Shown: positions 22,909 through 34,315 of the stretch, in pieces
Layout of the letters: each line of letters begins with the position of its first letter
Numbering within the stretch: position 1 is the first letter of the stretch
Source: Stereocaulon alpinum
Taxonomy: Eukaryota > Ascomycota > Lecanoromycetes > Lecanorales > Stereocaulaceae
Direction: 5' to 3'
Assembly (NCBI GenBank): GCA_018257865.1
Contig: JAEUBA010000071.1
Coordinates: forward strand, 102,880 to 166,879
Length of the DNA stretch: 64,000 nt
Position numbers and translations under genes: made by a program
The notes under the pieces: model-generated
Database searches by the model: none
Told to the model about the DNA's origin: nothing
Seen by the model: the letters and a program-made list of their open reading frames with translations, nothing else

Positions 22909-23619
22909 TTATTCGTCGGTGTATCCTGGAGGAGGATCGTAGACCATGGGCTCTACAGCAAGGCAATAAGCCAAGGCAATCCAATAGTACCCCGTAAATT
23001 TAATTTTTTTAACGAATGTGATGGCATTGAGCCGGTGCAATTGACTTTCGTGGTCGTAAGTCATGAATGGAAGATCTAACGGCATGGCATTTGCCAACTC
23101 GACAATCGTTTTAATGATCTCGGAGCGACAGTGTTCGCGGCGCGACATCTTCTCCCGCAACGCAGCCAACCGAAGACAACCCTCACTTGAACTAGCATCC
23201 AGAGGGGAAGGCACTCGACTAAGAGAAAAGGTGATCTCTGACATAATTTCGGCTTGTCTCCCTATGTATGTAGCGCGGCTGTCACGCATCCAGGCGAAGT
23301 CTGATGTGGTGATGGAGTAAAGGACGAAGACCTCCAGAACGGTGCGTATATACGAGAACTCATCCTCGTTTTCGGCAACGCATATCTTCGTCGTAAGGAG
23401 CGTAATGGTGGAGGCGAAGGTCCCCCGACCGGAGATAGAAAGCTCTTGCAACATGCTTTGCAGTTGATTAACATTTTTGTCTTGCTGGTGCAGTAATATT
23501 GCAGACGATGGATCGGTCAAGATGGAGCGCCATTTGTCCACACTATTGTCTTTACGCAGGAGAGAGCGCCAAATCTGTCGGACTGCAGACATAGTCCGGG
23601 TTGTCTTATATGATTTCAT
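22909..23619 (-). CDS. hypothetical protein, 236 aa
   Basis: A single uninterrupted frame starts at the ATG at 23619. The protein is mostly helical in composition, with a basic start (MKSYKTTRTMSAVRQIWRSL), a hydrophobic middle (VLEVFVLYSITTSDFAWM) and a second hydrophobic stretch near the end (YYWIALAYCLAVEPM). No family is recognised. Length and codon use look like a real gene, but there is no motif support. A TTTTCAG just upstream could be an acceptor, so a 5' exon is possible. Confidence 0.5.
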   Translation of the reverse strand: MKSYKTTRTMSAVRQIWRSLLRKDNSVDKWRSILTDPSSAILLHQQDKNVNQLQSMLQELSISGRGTFASTITLLTTKICVAENEDEFSYIRTVLEVFVLYSITTSDFAWMRDSRATYIGRQAEIMSEITFSLSRVPSPLDASSSEGCLRLAALREKMSRREHCRSEIIKTIVELANAMPLDLPFMTYDHESQLHRLNAITFVKKIKFTGYYWIALAYCLAVEPMVYDPPPGYTDE

Positions 23620-23733
23620 TGTAAGAGTGCTCTTATACCTGAAAATTGGTCAGTATATGACTGTATAATAACCTTTTGCTGATGTCTCTTTCGTGTGTTG
23701 ATCCCATATAAGAACCCCAAATTTCTGAGGGGG

Positions 23734-24330
23734 TCACTTCTGGAGCACTCCTAGAAGAGCCATTTTTAGAGCACTGCCGAGAGTCGTGCGTATATCATTG
23801 ATCTTGAGGTTGCCTTGGCAGATGTTTTGATGAAAAAAGCCAGAACTGGATGCTCTGTGGTGTTGCTTTCGCTTTGTGTATGCCCTAACGTCCGTGCCTG
23901 TGTGGCGAGACGCCCCCCGTCGCGAGACAAACCACCGGTACTTTGATTTCAAGCGACTCTAATTTGTGAACGCATGGAAGCCTCCCGTAGTTTTGCATCA
24001 GTCTTGTGATGCGGCCAATCCTGAACAATCGTGTAACCAGCTATTGGAAATTTACATTCGCATCGTCGCCGCCCCCTAAATTTACAGCGACCCTCATTTT
24101 CATAGAGTATCTGTGCTCATTCGCCACAGTTCCACCATCAAGCTTTTGTTATTATCGGAACTCATAAGTGACCTTTATTTAAGTTTTAGAATCCTATAGG
24201 GAGGCTCAGAAGTTATCATCAGCCTTGTAGCGGCTATAAAGCGTTATGTGATACGACCTCGCCACATTGGTTGGTACATTCAATCACGCGATCAAGGATC
24301 CTTTGCCCGGGTAAGAAAACACGGAACACC
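23734..24330 (-). repeat. dispersed repeat family, copy 3
   Basis: The minus strand matches copy 1 over several hundred bases and carries the best-preserved core, encoding RWFVSRRGASRHTGTDV. It lies between the orphan gene and NLR2. Confidence 0.6.
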
Positions 24331-25076
24331 CCGCGTAAGGAATACATTGTATTTTACCTTAATGAATAAGTGCAATCTCAATTGTGGCTGAAGCCTGTGG
24401 CTGCGAATTATTCCGAAAGTGCGACAAAGTATACTAGTAAGACTCTAATTACTCAATCAGTCTTGCGTTCTCGTCCAAAAGAATCGCGCGGTCAGCGAAA
24501 GCCTTCTCCGCCGCATTCGTCACCTTTCGACGCCCTACGCAAGATCACTACCGACCGTTTCTCCCTATATAATACCCTTCTCGGTATCTGTACGTAGGGG
24601 TTTAAGGGCCTTTGAGGTCGTAAGGATTTAGAGGGGTTGTATTGGTGATGGAGGGACGTTTGTCTTGATAATAGCGGCGATTGAATTTCTCGCAGCACCC
24701 CACTCCGGATTGAAAGGCCGAAGCGCGATGTTGTATCAGCCGGAAATGATATCTCGGCGCCGAAATTGTTCTCTGCAGAATGGCCGAACCTATCAAGAGC
24801 TGCTAGATTATCATTTGTTGGTGTGGTTTTGGGCTTGATCGTGATAATGGGTCAGCTCTGACATTCAGCATAACTATCGTCCTCTCTCATACATGATCCC
24901 AATTCATTGGCTCGCTAGACTAGCGTAAAAAAATGCCAAGCCTTTGCCCCGCCCTGCACTTTACCTTGCTTCTGATCAAGCTGAAGACAGCTGGCGTCCT
25001 AGTCAAGACGTTCGACCGACATCCCATGTCAACGCTATATAATCATCGGCTATCGGTAGGAGCCTGATCGGACGAA
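24331..25076. other. upstream region of NLR2; no gene recognised
   Basis: Short frames only. It probably contains the NLR2 promoter, but no element could be named. Confidence 0.4.
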
Positions 25077-28000
25077 ATGCTTGACGTTAATCGAATCGGT
25101 TTTACCAAGCTTTCTGATGGCGAAGATGCCGGAGACGATTCACAGGGAAGCAAGAGAGTGAAGTATAAGGCCCATGAATTGGAGATATGCTTGTATTGAC
25201 GGAAAGCAGCATCGTTCTCGTACACGGCTTGAGGGGACATCCATTTCAGACGTGGGCGAGCAATGCACAATCAGGCGACGACCGCGCAGTCGGTCCGTCG
25301 AGTCGGCGCCAATACATCAGCTCCTTTTTCAAAACTACAACTACCCCTTTGGAAAGCAATAGCAGCCAAAAAACTGCAACCTCACGACCGCAACAGGTCT
25401 TCTGGCCCAAAGAATATCTCGCTAAGGATATTTCTCAGGCAAGAGTATGGACCTACGGATACAACGCGGACGTTATTGGTGGTCTGTTCCAGGCGAACAA
25501 CAAGAACAGCGTATCGGGACACGGTCGTGACCTGAAGGTCCGACTTGAGCGTGACATAGATAATGAGGTGGACCTAACTCCTTGAAGGGCCGGGATATAA
25601 GGCTCATTGCAAGTCAGGATCCTATCATCTTCGTGGCTCACAGCCTCGGCGGCATTGTTGTCAAAGACGTAAGATAACGGCGCTGCCCCTACATTCAATG
25701 AAATATGGTCTTGACCGTCATTCTAGGCATTATGGAGATCCGAAGCGTGTCGCGAGCGAACGAGACTCGTTGTCTTCCTAGGAACACCACATCGGGGCAG
25801 CACCAAAGCGATCTGGGGAGAGATCGCATCGAACCTTGCTCGACTCGCGCTACAAGACTCGCACAAGAAGATCATCGAGACTCTAGAAGTGGATAGCGAA
25901 GTACTAGACAACATCCATGAGCAATTCATCGATACGATATCCGAATATGATATCCGTATTCATTCCTTCCAGGAAGGGCGAGGAATATCCGGGATGAAAG
26001 GGCTGGATGGGAAGGTGCGCTGTCCGTCTCTTGAATATACCGTCAGTGATTATACTAATCTACGTGGACGAATTCAGGTGGTGAGCGATTTCTCGTCGAA
26101 GCTCGGCTTGCCCAAGATCGAGACAGTCGAAAGTATCGATGCGAATCACATGCAAATAGCTCGATGCAAAGACCGGTCAGATGAAAGCTATCGCTTTATC
26201 GTGGGGGTATTGAAGCAGTTCCTGAAGAATGCAAATCCAGATACGGATTCGTCGGTCAGGCCAGTGATTCATACGCAGCGAGAAACATCCACGGAAGCAC
26301 ACGAAGTCGAAGCTCGTTAGTGATTGTTGAGGCTCATTGTGGTTCGTAGGCTGCTGACGAATCGCAGCAGGCTCCACGACCTCGTCCTATTGCCTCCCTT
26401 TCCTCCGGAATCGGCGTTTCACCGGCAGGACCGAAAAGCTGAAAGAGCTGGAAGAGAGGCTGATAATCCGCAAGGACTACCAGAAGCTAGCCGTGGTAGG
26501 CCTTGGCGGAGTGGGCAAGACGCAGGTGGCGCTGGAGCTTGCCTACACCGTCAAGGAGCGTTGGCCTGCGTACTCGATTTACTGGGTGCCGGCTATAAGT
26601 GCCGAGAGCTTCGAGCAAGCATACAGAGACATCGCGACTCAATGCTCTGTCGCGCTGAATCCCACTGAGGAAGACCCAAAGGAGTCGGTGCGGCGGTACC
26701 TGAACAGCGGCTCGGCCGGTAAATGGCTGCTTATTGTTGATAATGCAGACGACCGGGAAATTCTATTTGGGGCATCGGGCGAAGTAGGAGGCGTAATGAG
26801 TTATCTGCCCGAGAGCGAGAACGGATCGACATTATTCACCACGCGCCATAGAGAGATAGCGGTGTCTCTGGCAGGCAGTGAGATTATAGAAATCCCGGAG
26901 ATGGATTATCAAGAAGCAGAATCTTTTCTGACCAGATCATTAACTCAGAAGGACTTGCTGGACGACCGAGCTGTCGCTACGGAGTTACTAAACGAGCTAG
27001 CGTTCTTGCCACTCGCAATCGCGCAAGCGGCGGCATATCTCAACGCGATGCAAATCTCCATTCGAGAATATCTCTCTCTTTTGCGGAGCACAGAACAAGA
27101 TACGGTCAGCCTTTTGAGCCGAGAATTCCGCGACAACACGCGATACAGCAACTCGAGGAATGCCGTCGCCGCGACGTGGTTAATCTCGTTCGATCAGATC
27201 CGCCGATCAGATTCTTTTGCGGCAGATCTTTTATCCTTTATGTCGTGTATCGAGAACAAAGCGGTTCCTCGGTCGATACTGCCTACCGTAGAGCCAGAGG
27301 AGCGCATGGTGCATGCTATTAGTACCCTCCGGGCGTATGCCTTCGTGACAAAACGGGGTGATACCGATATTTACGATATGCATCGGCTCGTCCACTTAGC
27401 AACAAAGGTATGGTTAGATAAGCAGGATGCGTCACTGAAGGTGAAAGAAGAGGCGGCTATGCACCTTGCAGAGATCTTTCCTTCAGATGACTATACCAAT
27501 CGGGCTACCTGGCGGGAATACTTCCCTCATGCTTTTCTGTCTCTCCGGAACACTAAAGCGCTGGATATCAAGGCAAGGTTCGACTTATGTATGGCTGTTG
27601 GAGGATGTCTTTTGGTCGATGGACGCGTTGGAGAAGCCGTCGTTTGGCTGTCCGAGTGTTTCTTGTGGAGGCAAAGCCGGTTCCCGGAAGATGATCCCTC
27701 TCGACTGGCGTCGCAGCATGAGCTCGCAATAGCATATCAGGCAGACGGGCAGGTATCAAAGGCAGTCAAGCTGCTCGAACAGGTCGTCGCAATAGAGGAA
27801 AAGGTACTTAAAGAAGATCATCCCGATCGACTGGCGTCGCAGCATGAGCTTGCAAGCGTATATCAGGCAGACGGGCAGGTATCAAAGGCAGTTAAGCTGC
27901 TCGAACAGGTCGTCGCAATACGGGAAAAGGTGCTTAAAGAAGATCATCCCGATCGACTGGCGTCGCAGCATGAGCTTGCAAGCGCATATCAGGCAGACGG

Positions 28001-28514
28001 GCAGGTGTCAAAGGCAGTCAAGCTGCTCGAACAGGTCGTCGCAATAGAGGAAAAGGTGCTGAAAGAAGATCATCCCTCTCGACTGGCGTCGCAGCATACG
28101 CTCGCAATAGCATATCAGGCAGACGGGCAGGTGTCAGAGGCAGTCAAGCTGCTCGAACAGGTCGTCGCAATACGGGAAAAGGTGCTTAAAGAAGATCATC
28201 CCGATCGACTGGCGTCGCAGCATGAGCTCGCAAGGGCATATCAGGCAGACGGGCAGGTGTCAAAGGCAGTCAAGCTGCTCGAACAGGTCGTCGCAATAGA
28301 GGAAAAGGTGCTGAAAGAAGATCATCCCGATCGACTGGCGTCGCAGCATGAGCTCGCAATAGCATATCAGGCAGACGGGCAGGTGTCAAAGGCAGTCAAG
28401 CTGCTCGAACAGGTCGTCGCAATAGAGGAAAAGGTGCTGAAAGAAGATCATCCCTCTCGACTGGTCTCAAAACGTGCGCTTCTGAGTTTGTATGCACAGC
28501 AATATTCTGATTGA
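25077..28514 (+). CDS. serine hydrolase - NB-ARC - TPR receptor (NLR2)
   Basis: Six exons keep one frame of 1056 residues: 25077-25162, 25207-25567, 25618-25668, 25727-26014, 26078-26315, 26368-28514. The N-terminal alpha/beta hydrolase of the DUF676/PGAP1-like type shows VHGLRGHPFQTW and the nucleophile elbow VAHSLGG (Ser about 158), then FLGTPHRGS and a late His in SIDANHMQ. The linker FLRNRRFTGR leads into NB-ARC with P-loop GLGGVGKT (386-393), kinase-2 KWLLIVDNADD and FLPLAIAQAAAYL. The C-terminus has six full 42-residue TPR-type units (SQHELAIAYQADGQVSKAVK..) plus a partial seventh, almost identical at DNA level. The 63-base intron 26015-26077 has a weak GTGCGC donor and no stops, so it could be retained without frame loss. 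No disabling mutation is seen. Such proteins are intracellular sensors; the hydrolase is the presumed effector. Confidence 0.9.
27680..28475 (+). repeat. 126-base tandem repeats coding NLR2 TPRs
   Basis: Units beginning CGACTGGCGTCGCAGCATGAG recur every 126 bases with only a few differences (Glu/Arg, Ser/Asp and Ala/Arg swaps). None carries a stop codon, unlike the array in NLR1. Confidence 0.95.
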
Positions 28515-28740
28515 GAGCGTCAAATTGAAGCCAGTAAACAGTACTGAATTTGATGCTCTGCAAAGCTGATCATGAGACCCAGAATAATATCGATGAAAAA
28601 GAGAACTAATACTTGCCGGGAGAAAAGATTCGGTATAATGGGATTTTCGCTTCGCCGGGATTCCTTACTGTATAGCAACAGGTCACGACCCGCGCGAGCC
28701 TCCCTCTATCGTGCGGCGCTCTTATCTTCCGCATTCTCCG

Positions 28741-30438
28741 CTACCACATCCGCGCCACTGGGGCTCTCCATGGTTCTGGCGTAATTCCATCCTCTTCAAC
28801 TTGCGCTTCGCTCATCCGCGCGACTTTGGCCTTTGGCTCTGGCGCACCTGCTTCTTCCGGACTCTTACGCTTCCGACCACGTTTCCTTTTTCCCTTTCCC
28901 TTCGCTTTGTCCTGTTCTTTCGCCTCCCTCTCAGCACGCTTCGCGACAAGGTCCTCATAGCTTATAACCTTCGCCTTTCCTAGTACTACTGGCTTGGTCG
29001 ATCGTCGAACTTTGGCTTCGTTGTTGATTGTAGTTAAGAATTGGATCTGGTACTGCTGGAGGGCACCCTTGGCAAAGGACATTTGGGTGGCATTGGTGAG
29101 CTTCTGTACGTGTCTCTGTAGGCTTTGTTTGCTCGTCTCATCAAGCGCATAAGCATCCTGTTTGATGATTAAATTTTGCAGCGATATAAGCGCCTCTTCT
29201 GAAACTGGCGTTATAGGTGTTTGCAGTATTTTGTCTTGCGGACGAGGCCCTACCTTTACCTCATCGGCTTTCGGTATGGTCAGTTCAGCTGGGGGCTTCG
29301 ATATACCTCTTAACACTCTGTCCGGGTTGAATGGCACCAACCCACATGCAGCGAAACCGGCCTTGATGTTCTTCGGCGTGAACGCTATTTCCCTTGCACC
29401 GCTGTATAAAGAGGTGAAATGCTCTTTTCCGATTGTATTTACGCCTCCTCGTTCTAGTCGATCAACCTGCTCGCGATAGGCTGATTTCAGTGGGGCAAAA
29501 ACTGCGACGTCACAGGGCTGGAGCTTATGGGAGGTGTGGGAGGGCAGTCGACACAGAATGATATTGTTCTCGAAACAATACTCTAAGATTTCGAGAGTCT
29601 CGTGCGTTCCGAAGCCGTCGCAAATTAGCACTCGTGATTTCTGGTTAGCTCGTTCCTTGGTTTGGGGATCAAAGATCTGCTTCAGCCATTCCAAGCTGAT
29701 CTTGGAATCGGTATATCCAGATTCGGAGCATGCGTACTGCCATCCGTGGGTGGGGAACGTTGTCCAGTTACTTCGATGGGTGGTGGCTGGCCAGATAATC
29801 ATAGGTGTCAAATACTCACCGTCAGCGCTGATGCACTCGATCGCAGTCACCGTTGTTCGCTTAATTCGCGCACCTCTATAGTCTCGTATATCGTCTTTAC
29901 CTACAATGACTTTGACGGAGCCGGGCATAGATAGCATTACTCCAACCTCGTCCATATTATAGACATTCCTTGGTAGAATGCTTGGATCTTGTAATACCTT
30001 TTCGATCACCTCAAACCAGTCCGTGATCTTCTTGTACGTGTTTTTCTCGTGACGGTTCCAGTCGAGTGCCTTAACTCTTCGCGCCTGAAGTACTGTATGG
30101 CGCTTCTCGAAAGCCTTCGCCCAGTGCCTGCCTGGAGGCTTGAGTGGTCTGTCCGTTGGGGGTCGCTGTTGGGTGACACTGTAAGCTAGTGAAGGTATAG
30201 ATTTGATTCGCACAGGTTGTCCGAGATCAGCTGTCTGTAACAAAAACTTAAGGAGGGCTCTCTCTTCCCACGGGGTGAGGTACTGTTGGCTCTCGGCCTT
30301 CTGTTTCAACGAGCGTCGTCCCTGCGCACGATGATGCAGGGTCGAGTGAGGGACCCCGCCATGATCTGCTAGGGCACGGTATGATTTAGGCATGCCAACA
30401 GGAACGCCTTGCGCCAGTACCTGACTGGCTCTGTCCAT
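28741..30438 (-). CDS. Fot1/pogo-like transposase, intact
   Basis: An uninterrupted 565-residue frame. The N-terminal helix-turn-helix/CENP-B-like region includes KSYRALADHGGVPHSTLHHR. The DDE catalytic residues are visible as NMDEVGVML (Asp163), LICDGFGTHE (Asp274) and LQPCDVAVF (Asp310), with 35 residues between the last two, the DD35D spacing of this group. The C-terminus is basic (GKRKRGRKRK) and may bind DNA or target the nucleus. The enzyme would cut and paste elements at TA sites. Terminal inverted repeats were not identified. The tail ends WRAPVARMW, matching the decayed copy at 18911. Confidence 0.92.
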   Translation of the reverse strand: MDRASQVLAQGVPVGMPKSYRALADHGGVPHSTLHHRAQGRRSLKQKAESQQYLTPWEERALLKFLLQTADLGQPVRIKSIPSLAYSVTQQRPPTDRPLKPPGRHWAKAFEKRHTVLQARRVKALDWNRHEKNTYKKITDWFEVIEKVLQDPSILPRNVYNMDEVGVMLSMPGSVKVIVGKDDIRDYRGARIKRTTVTAIECISADGEYLTPMIIWPATTHRSNWTTFPTHGWQYACSESGYTDSKISLEWLKQIFDPQTKERANQKSRVLICDGFGTHETLEILEYCFENNIILCRLPSHTSHKLQPCDVAVFAPLKSAYREQVDRLERGGVNTIGKEHFTSLYSGAREIAFTPKNIKAGFAACGLVPFNPDRVLRGISKPPAELTIPKADEVKVGPRPQDKILQTPITPVSEEALISLQNLIIKQDAYALDETSKQSLQRHVQKLTNATQMSFAKGALQQYQIQFLTTINNEAKVRRSTKPVVLGKAKVISYEDLVAKRAEREAKEQDKAKGKGKRKRGRKRKSPEEAGAPEPKAKVARMSEAQVEEDGITPEPWRAPVARMW

Positions 30439-30789
30439 ATCAGCTTACTGTAATGATAGTGATAAGGGACGAAAACGAGTGAGAAGCAGCGCCTCTGGGC
30501 AGCGAGAATGAGTCAGACAACAGCCGCGCCAGGCACAAAGAAAATGGGCACGTGACTCCCTATGGACACTTCTAGAAATCTACAGCGTTGCGCCACAGTC
30601 ATCCCAGAAGCCATATCGAAAAGGGAATGGTTTGATACAATACAGAAAATACGGTATTACGCGAATAAATTGATACCCGCCAAGGTACGCTAAAATATCG
30701 CCCCAAAGCTGCGAGGCTGTCACCACCCTTCTTCACACAGCGAGACTTCGGGTTGCATATTTAAAGCTTGGAGCTAGATTCTTTCTTCA

Positions 30790-31075
30790 TGGGACTATTA
30801 CACTATGGTTCCAAAAACCGAAAATATGTGACTGGTCATGATTTAGCAGGGGGGAACAGCTGAAGCGGCAATTGACGGCGACAATGAAACGAGCGACAGC
30901 ATAACCAACACTGCGGTAATTTTCGTTGCAGACAGGTGTACGGCAGGAGAAATGACAGTAGAACAATGACACATGGACTATATCTTCATAGACTTGCGAG
31001 GGAGAGACTTCAAAGGTCTAAACCGTTGGTGTGTCTCGCTACGGGGGGCGTCTCGCGACGCAGGCACTCACGTTA
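30790..31075 (+). repeat. dispersed repeat family, copy 4
   Basis: Contains GAGGGAGAGACTTCAAAGG and GTCTCGCTACGGGGGGCGTCTCGCGACGCAGGCAC, matching the core of copy 3 in inverse orientation and the layout of copy 2. It encodes RGASRDAGTHV in frame. Confidence 0.6.
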
Positions 31076-31754
31076 ATCATCTTCTCTCACTCTCCCTTTC
31101 TCAAGTTCTTAAACATTGTAATAGATCGCCACCTCCACCTCTGCTGCCCCTCCTTTGTGCAATAATCTATAAATTTCACAGAACTGGTTAAGATGTACTA
31201 TTGGGGTACCTCAGGACAAACAATAAGACGTGAACTGATTCCATTGCTATAGACGTGTGCGTAGACAAGAATGATCTCTAACCATACAACCCTATACCTC
31301 AGCCGTCAAAAATTCCCAACCCGAACCCCCATACCCATACCGTGACAAACAAACGACCGATCAGAAACCCAGTTCAATCGAATGCTAATTTGACTTATGG
31401 AACGATCTCTCTGAAGTGTATAGAGGAGCGCTTCCGTTTGCTTAGGGAGCCACAGGGAAAACTGATTCCCCACTTCCCCGAGTATGCACATCCGTAGGAG
31501 CGACATCGAGTGGCGACGGTTGAGACGGCTTATCGGAAAGCATGTTGTAATCGTGCCATCTGCTCAACGGACTTTTCAAAAGCTGCGGAGGGCGATCGTT
31601 GTAGGGCCTTAGTCGAAAAATAATAATAAGGCACATATTTCTTGAGTCCGCTTCACTATTATCTCAATCGACAACTCTGACATCATTTGCTATTATAAGC
31701 GGGACTTGCTGAAATATATACCGAAGCTTCCAGTCCTCATTTACTAATTATGGG
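31076..31754. other. no gene recognised
   Basis: Only short frames were found. Confidence 0.4.
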
Positions 31755-31959
31755 TGCCGCCAATTCTGGATGCCGCCATTTCTGGATGCCGCTAGTTGTG
31801 GATGTTGCCAATTCCGGATGCCTCTACTTGTAGATGCCTCTGGTTGTAGATGCCTCAAGCTGTGGATGTTGCCAATTCTGGATGCCGCCATTTCTGGATG
31901 CCGCTAGTTGTGGATGTTGCCAATTCTGGATGCCGCCAGTTGTGGATGCTGCCATCTGG
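31755..31959. repeat. 16-base minisatellite, 12 units
   Basis: Units such as TGCCGCCAATTCTGGA, TGCCGCTAGTTGTGGA and TGTTGCCAATTCTGGA repeat exactly every 16 bases from 31755 to 31946, with a partial unit after. Adjacent units form a higher-order pattern of three to four. Confidence 0.92.
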
Positions 31960-32093
31960 TTCGCCTTCTCATAATGCAGCCAATTCCGAAGTGCTTGACA
32001 ATCGTCCTTGATTATTGCATATCAAACCATCCTAGAGACATTGCACGAGGTTATCGAATTCCTCGTCAGAAAGCGCAACAGTATTCAGCAAGT

Positions 32094-32606
32094 ATGGCGA
32101 TAGTGAAGAGTGAACGGCTTCTTCGAGAAAAGCTTCGCAAGCGGAGAACAAATCTATTCAAGAAAGCGAACGAGTTGGCGCGGATGACCAACTCAAAAAT
32201 ATACATGGTCGTTCAACATGACGACAAATATCATACATACAAATCAACGGAAGAATCGAACTGGCCTCCTCCCGAAAGAGAAATAGTGAGTACGCCTGGT
32301 CTACGGTCAGACCATTACTGAACGTGACAGGGGACACACGACCACCAGTGCCACAGACGTCCTGCAGATTTCCACGGTCCTAAATCACGGGAAACTCAGA
32401 GGATTCGAAAAGCCAATCAGCCTGATGAACGTCAAGTCGGCTTTAGGTTTCTCAAGGAGACGGAACACAATGGAGATCGCCCCCCTGCTGGCCGGTGTAC
32501 CTTGACTGTAGTCCCGAACAAGACAATACTGCGAGGATTGGAGGGCATGAAATTTCCAATGATGATGTGGCTAGGCTATATGATAGGCTCGCAACGGGCA
32601 GGTTGA
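32094..32606 (+). CDS. MADS-box-like small protein
   Basis: Exon 1 (32094-32285) encodes a MADS-type DNA-binding core: SERLLREKLRKRRTNLFKKA followed by NELARMTNSKIYMVVQHDD and a YKSTEESNWPPP end. Exon 2 after a 45-base intron (GTGAGT..TGACAG) adds 92 codons, giving 155 residues. MADS proteins bind CArG-like boxes as dimers; short fungal members with WPPP after the core are common and of unknown role. Exon 2 is uncertain, since another frame (VYLDCSPEQDNTARIGGHEI) over 32495-32704 also looks protein-like and could be joined by another splice. It is convergent with the DUF7924 pseudogene. Confidence 0.6.
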
Positions 32607-32926
32607 TAGAAGTCTGGGCGTGGATGGTAGATATCAAAAGTCACAGAGCTTCACCCCATATGCTTGTGCTATTGCCAGCAAGAAAACAATTTTCATTGCT
32701 GTAGAACGTAGGAGTGTTGTTCCCAGTCAGACCCCAAGCCCTGCAACCAAGTGGCGTCAAGCGAATACGTCTCTCCAAAGAATAATTGTGCTATGAAAAG
32801 TACTGTAATTGATGTAAGGGGGACCCGCTCGGAAAAGTTGTGCCATAGTTGCCTTAATAACTTCGATTGCACATTCCCTCATCTCTGTCCTCATGCCGAT
32901 AGTGCGAAGACATATTCCTTTCATCT

Positions 32927-34315
32927 TCAGCCTTTCCCCTTTGGTTTCTTGAACACAGGCTCAGACGTCTGAGATGACGGAAGTCCCAGCTCTGTCTGTT
33001 GTGAGTCCGACGTAGTCAATTGGCTGTCGTTCTGTTCGAAGGACTTAAGGTTTGATTGCTGGGAGAAGGACTCTACAGCGAAGTCTTCTAGGTAGGGTAG
33101 CTAGTTAACGGCGGTAGTAATTCTTTCGTAGTAAATTTAACGAAAATCGTTGTAAACGCTCAGGGTGAACTTATACGCAGTCTACTTATCTTTCCCGTCT
33201 TAGTCCGTAATACTGAAATCTCGAATTAGATAGCAGTAAAATGAAGTATCCTTCCTATTAATTAGAGCGTAATAGCTATAGATCCTCACAGCCCGATGAT
33301 TATATAAGATTAAGAAGGTAAGGATTTGCTAATAGAGTTCTTCTTAACGCGATACTAATCTATATAACTCGACGACTGCATTTACTGCAACGGCAGCGCT
33401 ATAAGCGTTCTGTCGATCTACGATATTAAGTGCCTCGTTGCCGTATTTCACCTCTGATGTTAGGAATAGGAAATATATCTTATCTATAGCCACTAGACGA
33501 GAAGTAGTCTGCTAATCACTAATAGCGGGTTATAATTTCTTAAGTTAGTCAGAGGTAAATATAGATGATTTAAGTCCTACGGTAAAGTTAGGCTGCGGGC
33601 GAGGACCCTTAACGAGGGGGATAGATTTAATCCAGCTTTTATCAACGGTTTCGATCAAGTGCTTAAGGTGTTTTGCCCTACGACGAAACATTTCTTCTAG
33701 AGCGGGAACGATCAATCGACCAATATCCTGAATAACTCTCGCCTTATTTCGGTTTGCTATATCTTCACAAGTCGATTCAAATAGATCATCGTTAAACAGA
33801 GAGTCTTTTGGAACTAGCTGTTCTTTCTTAAGAAGTTCTTAGCAAAGGGCCTTATCAGTTTAGGCCGCTCGCAAGTGCGGTTCAGGCTGGCCTATACAAA
33901 TGCCTACGGATTCAAGTATCTGCTGGTAGCGCCGACTTCTGACGGCGGGATTCTTTCCCTCTCTCAAAGAGACGCCACTTATATCTGATTCCTATTTGCT
34001 GAGAGACGGGGTTGATCTTTTCCTGGTCAGAGATTGACTCATATTGCTATCTTGTTCGAAATATTCCCGAGGCCAGCTTCCTTCTTGGGCCCAGTGACGG
34101 AGATAGAAATTGCCGTTGCTATTGCTGCTGGCAGCTGCCTGGCTATATGTGTCCTGAACAGCACAGTTCGCGGGTTGAGTCCGCCGTCGTTTCTGGCCAG
34201 GCTCGTCCTTGTGTGGAGAGAGTGGATGGTCAACTTCTCCAGCTTCGGTCTTGCAATTCCGACTAGATTCGTGACTCCGTTTCCGTTTTCGATAAAGATT
34301 GGAAGGGGGCTTCGG
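32927..34315 (-). pseudogene. DUF7924-type (PD-(D/E)XK-like) nuclease gene, RIP-damaged
   Basis: One minus-strand frame from about 34315 to the TGA at 32927 reads through as a DUF7924 protein apart from about twelve in-frame TAA/TAG codons, with no frameshift. Recognisable parts in order: WPREYFEQDSNMSQSLTRKR, KDSLFNDDLFESTCEDIANR, RAKHLKHLIETVDKSW, RPQPNFTVGLK, the E-x-K element FLTSEVKYGNEALNIVDRQN, VVELYRLV, NHRAVRIYSYYALI, and a Gln/Ser-rich end. Several stops sit where a Gln or Trp is expected, consistent with C-to-T or G-to-A changes. The 5' exon was not found. The region is AT-rich and looks RIP-mutated. Confidence 0.75.
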
